Shown in pieces: positions 1-6,161 of a stretch of 6,708 bases of DNA. The DNA lies in contig DHKM01000011.1 of the NCBI GenBank assembly GCA_002404835.1, forward strand, positions 236-6,943, read 5' to 3'. The stretch's first letter is position 1. Each line of letters opens with the position of its first letter. The notes under the pieces were generated by a model, which was not told the DNA's origin, did no database searches, and saw only the letters and a program-made list of their open reading frames with translations. Origin of the DNA: Caryophanales bacterium UBA4694. Its GTDB lineage: Bacteria; Bacillota_I; Bacilli_A; RFN20; CAG-288. The translations under genes were made by a program, and so were the position numbers.

Positions 1-1610
1 AAAATGAAGACAATGCATTCTGAATCGGATTCCCGGTAGAACGCATAGACAGACTGTCCGGCATTATCCGCCATAATCCAGGAGAACTTAGACGGATCAT
101 ATTCCTTTTCATACATAGCAGGGTGGGAAGAATATAAATGATTCAAATCCTTGAAAAGAAGCTGTACTCCGCTGTGCTTAGGGTAATCAAGAACATTGAA
201 GGCAATCGGTTCAAATTCTTTCCATTCATCAAATGTGGCCAATTCATTACCCATGAAATTCAGTTTCTTCCCAGGATGGGCAAACTGATAGGCATAAAGA
301 TTTCTTACAAGAGCAAACTTGTTGTCATAGTTACCCCACATCTTGTTGAGAACAGAACCCTTCATATGAACGACTTCATCATGAGAAAATGGAAGAACAA
401 AATTTTCGGAATAGAAATAAGCCATCGAGAAAGTGATTTGATTATGACAGTACTTCTTATAGACCGGATCCTTAGAATAATATTTAAGCGTATCGTTCAT
501 CCAACCCAAATCCCATTTGTAATCAAATCCCAAGCCTTCCTGGAACATTCCTTTCGTAACATGACCATAAGCGGAAGAGTCTTCAGCAATCATCATGACT
601 CCCGGAAGCAGAGCATGAGCATATCCATTCAGCCTCTTGATGAATTCGACAGCCCCTGTATTGACGCCCTTTGAAGAATCACCATCCCAGTATATGATGT
701 TGCTCACCGCATCGAATCGGAACCCATCCAAATGGAAAACCTTCCCGAAATAGATGATGGCCGAAGTCAAGAAAGAACGTACAGTGTCTTTACCAAGGTC
801 AAAAGATTTTGTTCCCCATTCCGTGAATTCATGTTCATTGCTGTACTCATAGACACATGATCCATCAAATTTTTCCAAACCGAAACTGTCGACGGCAAAA
901 TGGACCGGAACAAAATCCATAATGATCCCAATGTTGGCTTGGTGAAGTTTCTCGACAAATGTCGCAAAATCGTTTGGATTCCCCCACCTGGAATCGACAG
1001 AGAAAAAGCCAAGTGCCTGATAACCCCAGCTCTTGTCGTTTGGATAAGCAAGAATAGGCAAAAACTCGACATGCGTAAATCCCATCTCTTTCAGATATGG
1101 GATAAGAACGTCGGCTATTTCAGAATAAGAATACTGGCTTCCATCCTCTCTTCTTTTCCAGGTTCCAAAGTGAAATTCATAAATCGATACCGGCTTATCA
1201 AAATTCCTATCCCGTTTCTTCAAGAACTCTTCATCGTTGATCTGCACAGAATCAATATCAAAAAGAATAGAACAGGATTGGCCATTATTCTCATCCATGA
1301 AGGCAAAAGGGTCCATCTTATCTTTGAAAAAGCCATCACATCCTTCAATGTGGAACTTATATTTCTGACCGACTTTGGCTTGCGGAACGAAAATTTCGTA
1401 AAGTCCAAGATAATGGACTTTGCTCATTCTTCCTTTGAGGGCATCCCAATTATTGAAGTCTCCAATCAAGGAAACGCTTTTAGCCATTGGGGCATAGACA
1501 CGAAAAAAGAATCCTTCCTTTCCGTTCCTATTGACCTTATGAGCCCCAAAATACTTATAGGCATCGGGAAGATGCCCATGAAGATAGTTATCAAAGAACG
1601 TCGTGTCCAT
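1..1610 (-). CDS. glgB: 1,4-alpha-glucan branching enzyme GlgB, C-terminus cut by window edge
   Basis: Cytoplasmic GH13 enzyme that moves alpha-1,4 glucan chains to alpha-1,6 branch points during glycogen synthesis. The minus frame is open for 536 codons with no stop. Residues about 20-120 form a CBM48-like N-terminal module (VYAPMAKSVSLIGDFNNWD at 38-56). The catalytic barrel follows with all four GH13 regions: I, DFVPVH (D232, H237); II, DGFRFDAVSN with the presumed nucleophile D300; III, IAEDSS with the acid/base E343; IV, FSHDEV with H410 and D411. HPGKKLNFMGNE at 445-456 is typical of GlgB. Family members usually have about 630-670 residues, so roughly 100 C-terminal residues lie outside the window. 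The ATG at 1610-1608 has GGAGG 5 nt upstream and an extended -10 just before it. It diverges from ackA and may lead a glycogen operon running left, which cannot be seen. The usual EHP before the SWGYQ motif is AYP here (188-190). Confidence 0.95.
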   Translation of the reverse strand, partial: MDTTFFDNYLHGHLPDAYKYFGAHKVNRNGKEGFFFRVYAPMAKSVSLIGDFNNWDALKGRMSKVHYLGLYEIFVPQAKVGQKYKFHIEGCDGFFKDKMDPFAFMDENNGQSCSILFDIDSVQINDEEFLKKRDRNFDKPVSIYEFHFGTWKRREDGSQYSYSEIADVLIPYLKEMGFTHVEFLPILAYPNDKSWGYQALGFFSVDSRWGNPNDFATFVEKLHQANIGIIMDFVPVHFAVDSFGLEKFDGSCVYEYSNEHEFTEWGTKSFDLGKDTVRSFLTSAIIYFGKVFHLDGFRFDAVSNIIYWDGDSSKGVNTGAVEFIKRLNGYAHALLPGVMMIAEDSSAYGHVTKGMFQEGLGFDYKWDLGWMNDTLKYYSKDPVYKKYCHNQITFSMAYFYSENFVLPFSHDEVVHMKGSVLNKMWGNYDNKFALVRNLYAYQFAHPGKKLNFMGNELATFDEWKEFEPIAFNVLDYPKHSGVQLLFKDLNHLYSSHPAMYEKEYDPSKFSWIMADNAGQSVYAFYRESDSECIVFI

Positions 1611-1635
1611 AAAGACCTCCCGGTATTTTTAAAAA

Positions 1636-1644
1636 ATTATAGCA
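1636..1644 (-). promoter_or_regulatory. Extended -10 promoter of glgB
   Basis: Read on the minus strand this is TGCTATAAT, a perfect TGnTATAAT extended -10 element. No good -35 hexamer sits 16-18 nt upstream, which is common for extended -10 promoters. Transcription would begin near 1629, giving a leader of about 20 nt that carries only the GGAGG at 1616-1620 before the ATG. The promoter therefore leaves no room for a leader riboswitch. Confidence 0.75.
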
Positions 1645-1663
1645 CAATACCCCCATAAACAGG

Positions 1664-1717
1664 AATTTTCAAAGGAAAATTTCCTTTTTTGTTCCCATTT
1701 AAAACGAAAAAAGGAAA
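1664..1717. repeat. Overlapping A/T-rich inverted repeats between the glgB and ackA promoters
   Basis: Three mutually exclusive dyads share this stretch. AATTTTC (1664-1670) pairs with GAAAATT (1675-1681). AAAGGAA (1671-1677) pairs with TTCCTTT (1681-1687). TTTCCTTTTTT (1680-1690) pairs perfectly over 11 bp with AAAAAAGGAAA (1707-1717). The block lies upstream of both promoters, so neither predicted transcript contains it and an attenuator role is unlikely. Low sequence complexity could explain part of the symmetry. Possible roles are protein binding or DNA bending. The role is unknown. Confidence 0.5.
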
Positions 1718-1721
1718 AACA

Positions 1722-1756
1722 AGCCCATTTTCATTGTATTTCAATGAAAACGGACT
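1722..1756. promoter_or_regulatory. Operator-like dyad over the ackA promoter
   Basis: The arms TTTTCATTG (1728-1736) and CAATGAAAA (1742-1750) are a perfect 9-bp inverted repeat around the 5-nt centre TATTT. Symmetry continues outward to 15-bp arms (1722-1736 and 1742-1756) with 13 of 15 positions complementary. It overlaps the candidate -35 and spacer of the ackA promoter and has no T-run on either side, so it resembles a binding site for a dimeric repressor more than a terminator. I cannot name the regulator. Confidence 0.6.
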
Positions 1757-1761
1757 AAAAT
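1734..1761 (+). promoter_or_regulatory. Promoter of ackA
   Basis: A -10 hexamer TAAAAT (1756-1761; 5 of 6 to consensus) lies 16 nt after a weak -35, TTGTAT (1734-1739). Initiation near 1768 would give a leader of about 23 nt with AGGAG at 1780-1784. The -35 and spacer lie inside the dyad, so a bound protein would compete with RNA polymerase. Confidence 0.55.
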
Positions 1762-1790
1762 AGTAGTGCTAGTTTAGATAGGAGATTATA

Positions 1791-3044
1791 ATGTCAAACG
1801 AAATGAAAATCATGTGTGTCAACGCCGGATCTTCTTCCCTTAAGTTCAAACTCTATAGTGTAAAAGAAGAGGCAGTGAAGCAAAAGACAATTGCCGAAAA
1901 ATCAAAATATATGGAAGTCTTAACTTCCGGCATTGTCGAAAGAATCGGTCATGAAGACGGTATTTTCACCATCAAAAAGCCGGGTGGATACAAAAACACC
2001 AAGGTTCTTCCGGTAAAAGATCATCATGAAGCTGTCGATTTGGTTCTCAACGGACTTATCCAGGAAGGAATCGTCAAGACTTTGGACGAAATCAAAGGTA
2101 TTGGAAACCGTGTCGTCCAAGGCGGAAGCTATTTCAGCGATTCCCACATCTTCGATCAGGATACAGAAGATAAAATCGCCGCTTTGATTCCTTTGGATCC
2201 ACTTCATGCCGAAGCCCATTTGACTTGCTATCATGCTTTCAAAAAGGCCCTTCCCAACGTCGGTGAAGTTGCCGTCTTTGACACAGCTTTCCATCAGACA
2301 ATGGATCCGGTTGAATATATGTATGCCATTCCATACGAATGGTATGAAAAATATGGTGTAAGAAGATACGGCGCCCATGGTACCTCTCACAAATATTTGT
2401 CCCAGGTTGCCAAGGAAGAATATTTCCCTGACCAAGAACACGTGAATATCATTACCTGTCATATTGGAAGTGGTGCTTCCCTTGCAGCCGTCAAGGACGG
2501 AAAATGCATTGCCACAAGTATGGGACTTACTCCACTTGCCGGTGTCATGATGGGTTCTAGAACCGGTGATATCGATCCTTCGTGCATGCCTTACCTTTGC
2601 AAAAGGACAGGCAAAAGCGCAGATGAAATCTACGATATTTTCAACCATTCTTCCGGTATCTTAGGTGTTTCTGGAATTTCCAACGACACAAGAGACGTAG
2701 AAGAAGCCTACGAAAAAGGAAATGAAAGAGCCAAACTGGCCATCGACATGTATGCCTCCCGCATTGCTGACTATCTTATGATGTATTACGGAAAATTAGG
2801 ACATGTCGACATGATTGTCTGCTCAGCCGGTGTTTTCGAAAATGCTCCACTCTATCGTAAGCTTGCCTTCAAGGATGTGGAAGAAGCCTTGGGTATTGTC
2901 ATTGATGAAAAACGGAACAATGAAATCCGTCTTGGCAAAGAAGGAATCATTTCCAGCAAAGAAAGTAAGATTCCGGTTGCTGTTATCCCGACAGACGAAG
3001 AACTCATGATTGCACTTGATACGGTCAGAGTTTTGGGACTTTAA
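1791..3044 (+). CDS. ackA: Acetate kinase
   Basis: Cytoplasmic enzyme that interconverts acetate plus ATP and acetyl phosphate plus ADP, normally paired with phosphotransacetylase to make ATP during fermentation. The protein has 417 residues (family about 400). Signature blocks occur in order: NAGSSSLKFKL at 11-21; the substrate-binding arginine R107; FDTAFHQTM at 163-171 with catalytic D164; YGAHGTSH at 193-200 with H196; HIGSGAS at 224-230; MGSRTGDIDP at 254-263 with catalytic R257; and TDEELMIA at 401-408. Two positions are unusual: the common GHRVVHGG reads GNRVVQGG (105-112), and the GIGEN-type loop reads AGVFEN (346-351). The ATG at 1791 is supported by AGGAG ending 6 nt upstream; later in-frame ATGs (codons 5 and 8) lack this. 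No pta gene is next to it. It is probably the first gene of a transcript continuing into the lipoprotein genes. Confidence 0.97.
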   Translation: MSNEMKIMCVNAGSSSLKFKLYSVKEEAVKQKTIAEKSKYMEVLTSGIVERIGHEDGIFTIKKPGGYKNTKVLPVKDHHEAVDLVLNGLIQEGIVKTLDEIKGIGNRVVQGGSYFSDSHIFDQDTEDKIAALIPLDPLHAEAHLTCYHAFKKALPNVGEVAVFDTAFHQTMDPVEYMYAIPYEWYEKYGVRRYGAHGTSHKYLSQVAKEEYFPDQEHVNIITCHIGSGASLAAVKDGKCIATSMGLTPLAGVMMGSRTGDIDPSCMPYLCKRTGKSADEIYDIFNHSSGILGVSGISNDTRDVEEAYEKGNERAKLAIDMYASRIADYLMMYYGKLGHVDMIVCSAGVFENAPLYRKLAFKDVEEALGIVIDEKRNNEIRLGKEGIISSKESKIPVAVIPTDEELMIALDTVRVLGL

Positions 3045-3085
3045 AGAACTCAAGAGCTGAATTATTGTAAATAGGAGGACAAAAG

Positions 3086-4324
3086 ATGAAAAAAATGTCA
3101 AAAATACTTTCCTTCATTCTTCTGTCCTCTTTTTCTATTGGTCTTTTCGGATGCAAAAAAGAAGAAAAGCACCCAGAGCTCAACATCAAAGACAAGATCA
3201 CTCTTCCAAAAAAGGAAGGAATCGATTCTTTTGTTTATATCGAAAGCGATAAACAGCTCGACGAAATCACAAGATATGATCAGGCTATGGTTGTCGTGAG
3301 CAAGGAAGGCTGCCAGTACTGCGATTCTCTCCTTTATTCTCTCCGGGGCAATCCCGATTCCGATGGAAACTATAAGGAAGGTTACATCTACAAAACATCT
3401 TCCATTATTTATTTAGTCGATTATTTCACCTACAATACTTGTTATTCAAACCCAGAAAACAAAAGTGGTTATTTTGCAAACCATTATCCTCAGATTACAG
3501 GAACACCTGTAGTCCTATTTTATGGTGATGGAAAACTAGTCAATAGCAGAGTTGGGCATTTCTATTCGATGGAACCACAAAAAATCGATCGTACGGATAG
3601 CCAGAAAAATTACGAAAACACAAAAAACATTTTGGATAAATACCTTTATTCGACAAGCTATTACTCTTTGAACGATATGGTTCGAGTCAAAAATGCTGCT
3701 TCCCTCTATAAAACGTATTATATCGAAAATAGAGATGAAGAGGATGATACACTAGGTTTCTCGACCGATGCTCTGGATGAAAAGATTCTGGAAACGACAG
3801 ACAAAATCATCGTCTATACCTGGAGAAGGTGTCCGGATTGCACCGATTTAAAGAAACGCCTGATACTACCCTATTTGTATGGCAACGAAAAGAAGCTGTA
3901 TTTCTACGAGGTAGATGGCTATTTTCTCAAAAAGAAAAACGCCGATAACGAAAAGAAAAAAACAGGAGAACAACTCTGGCAGTCCTTCTGCTCAAAGTTT
4001 TACTTGAATGATATTCCCGGATATGAAAACGATTATGGAAAAACAGGAGCCGTTCCCGCTCTTATCTTCTATTCCGGAAATCAAAAAGAACATGAGACCA
4101 AAGTATATCGCAACGATAAAGACATCAAAATCGATTCCAGTGGATTCCTTTATTACACCACTTCTCTCTATGAAGAAGTGAAAGAACTGCGAAGCAAGGA
4201 AAAAACCTCAAGCGATGATCCTGCCAGTCAATCTTATCAGAATGCCTTGTTTGACCTGGATACGCAAAGAGATGAACTCGAATTGGATCTAATCCTTGAA
4301 TTTTTAGATAGCAAAAATGAATAA
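3086..4324 (+). CDS. Lipoprotein with two tandem thioredoxin-like CxxC units
   Basis: I do not recognise a named family. Residues 1-23 form a lipoprotein signal peptide: a basic start, a hydrophobic core, then LFGC with the lipid-modified cysteine C23 (Phe at -2 is unusual). A charged tether follows (KKEEKHPE). Unit one has beta-strand MVVVSKEGCQYC, with the CQYC pair at C76/C79, and a GTPVVLFY strand with a likely cis-proline P141. Unit two repeats the plan: IIVYTWRRCPDC with C249/C252, then AVPALIFY with P324. The gap from first cysteine to proline is 65 and 75 residues, longer than the roughly 44 in classical thioredoxin, so each unit carries an insertion. These insertions hold single cysteines C119 and C302. 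The C-terminus (about 365-412) is charged and probably helical. AGGAGG (3073-3078) lies 7 nt before the ATG. The likely role is extracytoplasmic thiol-disulfide exchange; direction and partner are unknown. It starts 41 bp after ackA with no visible terminator between. Confidence 0.85.
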   Translation: MKKMSKILSFILLSSFSIGLFGCKKEEKHPELNIKDKITLPKKEGIDSFVYIESDKQLDEITRYDQAMVVVSKEGCQYCDSLLYSLRGNPDSDGNYKEGYIYKTSSIIYLVDYFTYNTCYSNPENKSGYFANHYPQITGTPVVLFYGDGKLVNSRVGHFYSMEPQKIDRTDSQKNYENTKNILDKYLYSTSYYSLNDMVRVKNAASLYKTYYIENRDEEDDTLGFSTDALDEKILETTDKIIVYTWRRCPDCTDLKKRLILPYLYGNEKKLYFYEVDGYFLKKKNADNEKKKTGEQLWQSFCSKFYLNDIPGYENDYGKTGAVPALIFYSGNQKEHETKVYRNDKDIKIDSSGFLYYTTSLYEEVKELRSKEKTSSDDPASQSYQNALFDLDTQRDELELDLILEFLDSKNE

Positions 4325-5072
4325 ATTTTTAATTTTTGGTGCTCTTCCTTTCCTTCTTTTTTCTTGTGAAAAGAACAAAACAAACAGGATTCCCATTTAT
4401 CATATCGATTCCATAAATTATAAAGAGGAACGGAACTACCATCTTCTTTATAGTATGGATAATGAAACCCTTCTCTCCTTAAAAGAGAAAAAGGCTTCTT
4501 TTTTTGTCTGCATTTATCAAAGATCCTGTTCATCCAATTGTACGGTATTCGATTATTCCTTATATTCAAAAGCAAATGAAGCCGATTTTCTGATTCCTTA
4601 TATCGACAAGGAGAATTACGACCTTCTTCCCAAAGATACCTTTCCCTCCGTCCATGAAAATGCAATCCTTTTTTTCGAAAAAGGAACACTCATTCAGCAA
4701 ACCGAAATCACCGAAAAGAATGTTTCGATCGAAGAAGTCAGCAAGATCATAGATGCATATACCTATGATTCAGGTATAAAGATTGTTACACCGATAGAAA
4801 AAGAAGAAGATTCTTCTTTGGATTCATTCTCTTTTTCGGTTGAAAAGGACGAGAAAGGAAAATCCTATCATTCGTATCTGAAAACCATGAAGAAGCCTGT
4901 TCTTTTTTTAAATACAGAAAAGACAGAAGATTTTTCCTTGATTCAAGAAAAAACGGATTATTCCTCCCTTTACCTTTACAAAGGAAACGATAGCCTTACG
5001 TCTACATTTTTCGAAAAAACAGGCATCAAAAAAGAGGAGCTGGAACAAAGCTCCTCCTATTTATTCCGTTGA
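4317..5072 (+). CDS. Lipoprotein with thioredoxin-like CxxxC unit
   Basis: No named family recognised. The 251-residue product starts with a short signal peptide ending in LFSC, with lipidated C17, the same Phe at -2 as its upstream partner. A thioredoxin-like stretch follows: strand ASFFVCIYQRSCSSNC with C65, C71 and C75, so the active pair would be a CxxxC rather than CxxC, then FPSVHENAILFFEKG, where P110 fits the cis-proline position 39 residues after C71. The C-terminal half (about 160-251) contains a strand KKPVLFLNTEK but no cysteines; it may be a degenerate second unit, which is speculative. The gene overlaps the preceding lipoprotein gene by 8 nt and has no clear Shine-Dalgarno, so it is probably translated by coupling. 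It ends in TGA directly against the convergent gene. The partners probably work together on the outer face of the membrane. Confidence 0.8.
   Translation: MNKFLIFGALPFLLFSCEKNKTNRIPIYHIDSINYKEERNYHLLYSMDNETLLSLKEKKASFFVCIYQRSCSSNCTVFDYSLYSKANEADFLIPYIDKENYDLLPKDTFPSVHENAILFFEKGTLIQQTEITEKNVSIEEVSKIIDAYTYDSGIKIVTPIEKEEDSSLDSFSFSVEKDEKGKSYHSYLKTMKKPVLFLNTEKTEDFSLIQEKTDYSSLYLYKGNDSLTSTFFEKTGIKKEELEQSSSYLFR
5028..5056 (-). terminator. Intrinsic terminator of nrnA, inside the opposing lipoprotein CDS
   Basis: GAGGAGCT (5034-5041) and AGCTCCTC (5049-5056) form a perfect 8-bp stem with a 7-nt loop. Read on the minus strand the stem is followed at once by six T (5033-5028), the classic Rho-independent layout, 16 nt after the nrnA stop codon. 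On the plus strand the stem is followed by CTATTTATTCC, a poor T-tract, so plus transcripts should mostly read through. That is needed, since the hairpin precedes the stop codon of the plus-strand gene. Confidence 0.75.
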
Positions 5073-6056
5073 TTACTTCAGTTCGTCACAAGCTTGAATC
5101 AGTTTGGGAAGTTCATCCAAGGATTTTAGCTTACAGCCGGCCGCATAATCATGACCTCCACCGTCAAATTTCATTGCAGCGGGGGAGACTTTGGTATGGG
5201 AAGAACGTAAGGAAACACGGAAGTTGTGGTTCTTCTCATCTTCCGTAACGGAACATACGCAACGAACACCTTTCATATTGCGAAACGTGTTGATATGAAG
5301 GTTTCCTTCATCGCTGGTCATATGAAGTTCATCCATCGTCTTCTTGGTGAAGACAAAATAACATGTTCCTTTTTCCGTCAAAACAAAATTATTAAGGCAG
5401 AATTTCAAGATGTTGATCTTCCTGAGATCCGTTTCGTACATTCTGTCGTAGATGCTTGTCTTATCAACACCAAGATTTAGAAGGTCAGCAGCAATCCTTA
5501 AGGTAGCTCCGTCGCTGTCTTCATAAAGGAATCTACCTGTATCTCCAACAATGCCACAATATAGGTATTCAGCAGCCTTCTTACTGAGACAAAAGCCTTT
5601 TCCCCTAGATAGGCAGAATAATGCAATCAGTTCACTTGCAGCCGGCCTATCGGGATGAACGATAAGAAAATCGCCAAATCGGTACTCTTCCTGAGGAAGA
5701 GGATGATGGTCGATTTTAATGACTTCTTTTGCCTTGGAGATATGATTATCGGAAATGCGTTTACTATCCGAAACATCTACGGTAATGGAAAGATGATCTT
5801 GATCATAAAAAGATTCATCTAAGGTTTGGCACAAAGGAAAAAGGGATGGCTGAAAATTGGGTTGATTCTCACCAACACAAAAGACCTCCTTTTCCGGATA
5901 ATTTTCCTTAATCCATGTTGCTAGACCGAATTGACTTCCCAAGGCGTCATAGTCGGGGGAAGTGTGACGATAGATGACGATTCTCTGTTCCTGGCGGATC
6001 CGTTTTTCCAAATATTTGAATTCTTCGTGAAGTTTCTTGTAATCTTTAGTTTCCAT
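5073..6056 (-). CDS. nrnA: NrnA-like DHH phosphoesterase (oligoribonuclease / pAp phosphatase)
   Basis: Cytoplasmic, Mn-dependent DHH/DHHA1 enzyme. Bacillus NrnA degrades nanoRNAs and dephosphorylates pAp; I transfer that role by motif and length (327 residues against about 313). The DHH domain shows VIYRHTSPDYDALGS (27-41; H31, D35, D37), ITVDVSD with D94, KIDHH at 114-118, and GIVGDTGRF with D172. The DHHA1 domain ends in the substrate-binding FDGGGHDYAAG (297-307). All metal-binding positions are present. I start at the ATG at 6056-6054: AGAGG lies 5 nt upstream, an extended -10 sits just before it, and NrnA homologues begin near here. A longer reading from 6161 would add 35 residues with no family resemblance, lacks a ribosome binding site and begins upstream of the promoter. 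The gene is convergent with the lipoproteins, with zero intergenic bases. A cyclic-di-nucleotide phosphodiesterase of the same superfamily is less likely, as no PAS or GGDEF-like domain precedes DHH. Confidence 0.92.
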   Translation of the reverse strand: METKDYKKLHEEFKYLEKRIRQEQRIVIYRHTSPDYDALGSQFGLATWIKENYPEKEVFCVGENQPNFQPSLFPLCQTLDESFYDQDHLSITVDVSDSKRISDNHISKAKEVIKIDHHPLPQEEYRFGDFLIVHPDRPAASELIALFCLSRGKGFCLSKKAAEYLYCGIVGDTGRFLYEDSDGATLRIAADLLNLGVDKTSIYDRMYETDLRKINILKFCLNNFVLTEKGTCYFVFTKKTMDELHMTSDEGNLHINTFRNMKGVRCVCSVTEDEKNHNFRVSLRSSHTKVSPAAMKFDGGGHDYAAGCKLKSLDELPKLIQACDELK

Positions 6057-6061
6057 AATAG

Positions 6062-6066
6062 CCTCT
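6062..6066 (-). promoter_or_regulatory. Ribosome binding site deciding the nrnA start
   Basis: On the minus strand AAGAGGC precedes ATG, with AGAGG at 6066-6062 and a 5-nt spacer. The only other in-frame upstream ATG, at 6161, has ACGGAAAAA before it and no Shine-Dalgarno. This site is the main reason for choosing the 327-residue product. Confidence 0.7.
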
Positions 6067-6087
6067 TTCGGAAATTTTCCTGGCAAT

Positions 6088-6096
6088 ATTCTATCA
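6088..6096 (-). promoter_or_regulatory. Extended -10 promoter of nrnA
   Basis: Minus-strand TGATAGAAT fits TGnTATAAT with one mismatch in the hexamer. The -35 region is weak (TGTTAT at 17-nt spacing). Initiation near 6081 gives a leader of about 25 nt ending at the chosen ATG. Because this start lies inside the longer open frame, it also argues against the 6161 start. Confidence 0.5.
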
Positions 6097-6161
6097 AAAA
6101 CTAAGGTGCGATAACATGCTTTTTGCATATTCCGAAAAACAGTATCTCCAAAAACATCCAT

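Noticed and set aside
138..674. Plus-strand open frame of 178 codons
   Set aside because: It lies antisense to glgB, whose opposite frame carries all GH13 motifs; the product shows no domain and there is no ribosome binding site.
900..1658. Plus-strand open frame of 252 codons extending past the glgB start
   Set aside because: It is a shadow of glgB. Its product is low-complexity and basic with no family resemblance, and it overlaps the glgB promoter.
1722..1756. The dyad as an intrinsic terminator
   Set aside because: Neither strand has a T-run directly after the stem, and no gene ends there because the flanking genes diverge.
1920..2648. Minus-strand open frame of 242 codons inside ackA
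   Set aside because: ackA is certain from its motifs; this antisense frame has no recognisable features.
4237..4689. Minus-strand open frame of 150 codons across the lipoprotein overlap
   Set aside because: Antisense to two genes with signal peptides and thioredoxin-like motifs; rich in Lys/Arg/Ser as expected for a shadow.
5226..5480. Plus-strand open frame of 84 codons inside nrnA
   Set aside because: Antisense to a well-supported DHH enzyme and without a ribosome binding site.
6057..6161. 35-residue N-terminal extension of the NrnA-like protein
   Set aside because: No ribosome binding site at 6161, no resemblance to the family, and a promoter and strong site lie downstream at the chosen start.
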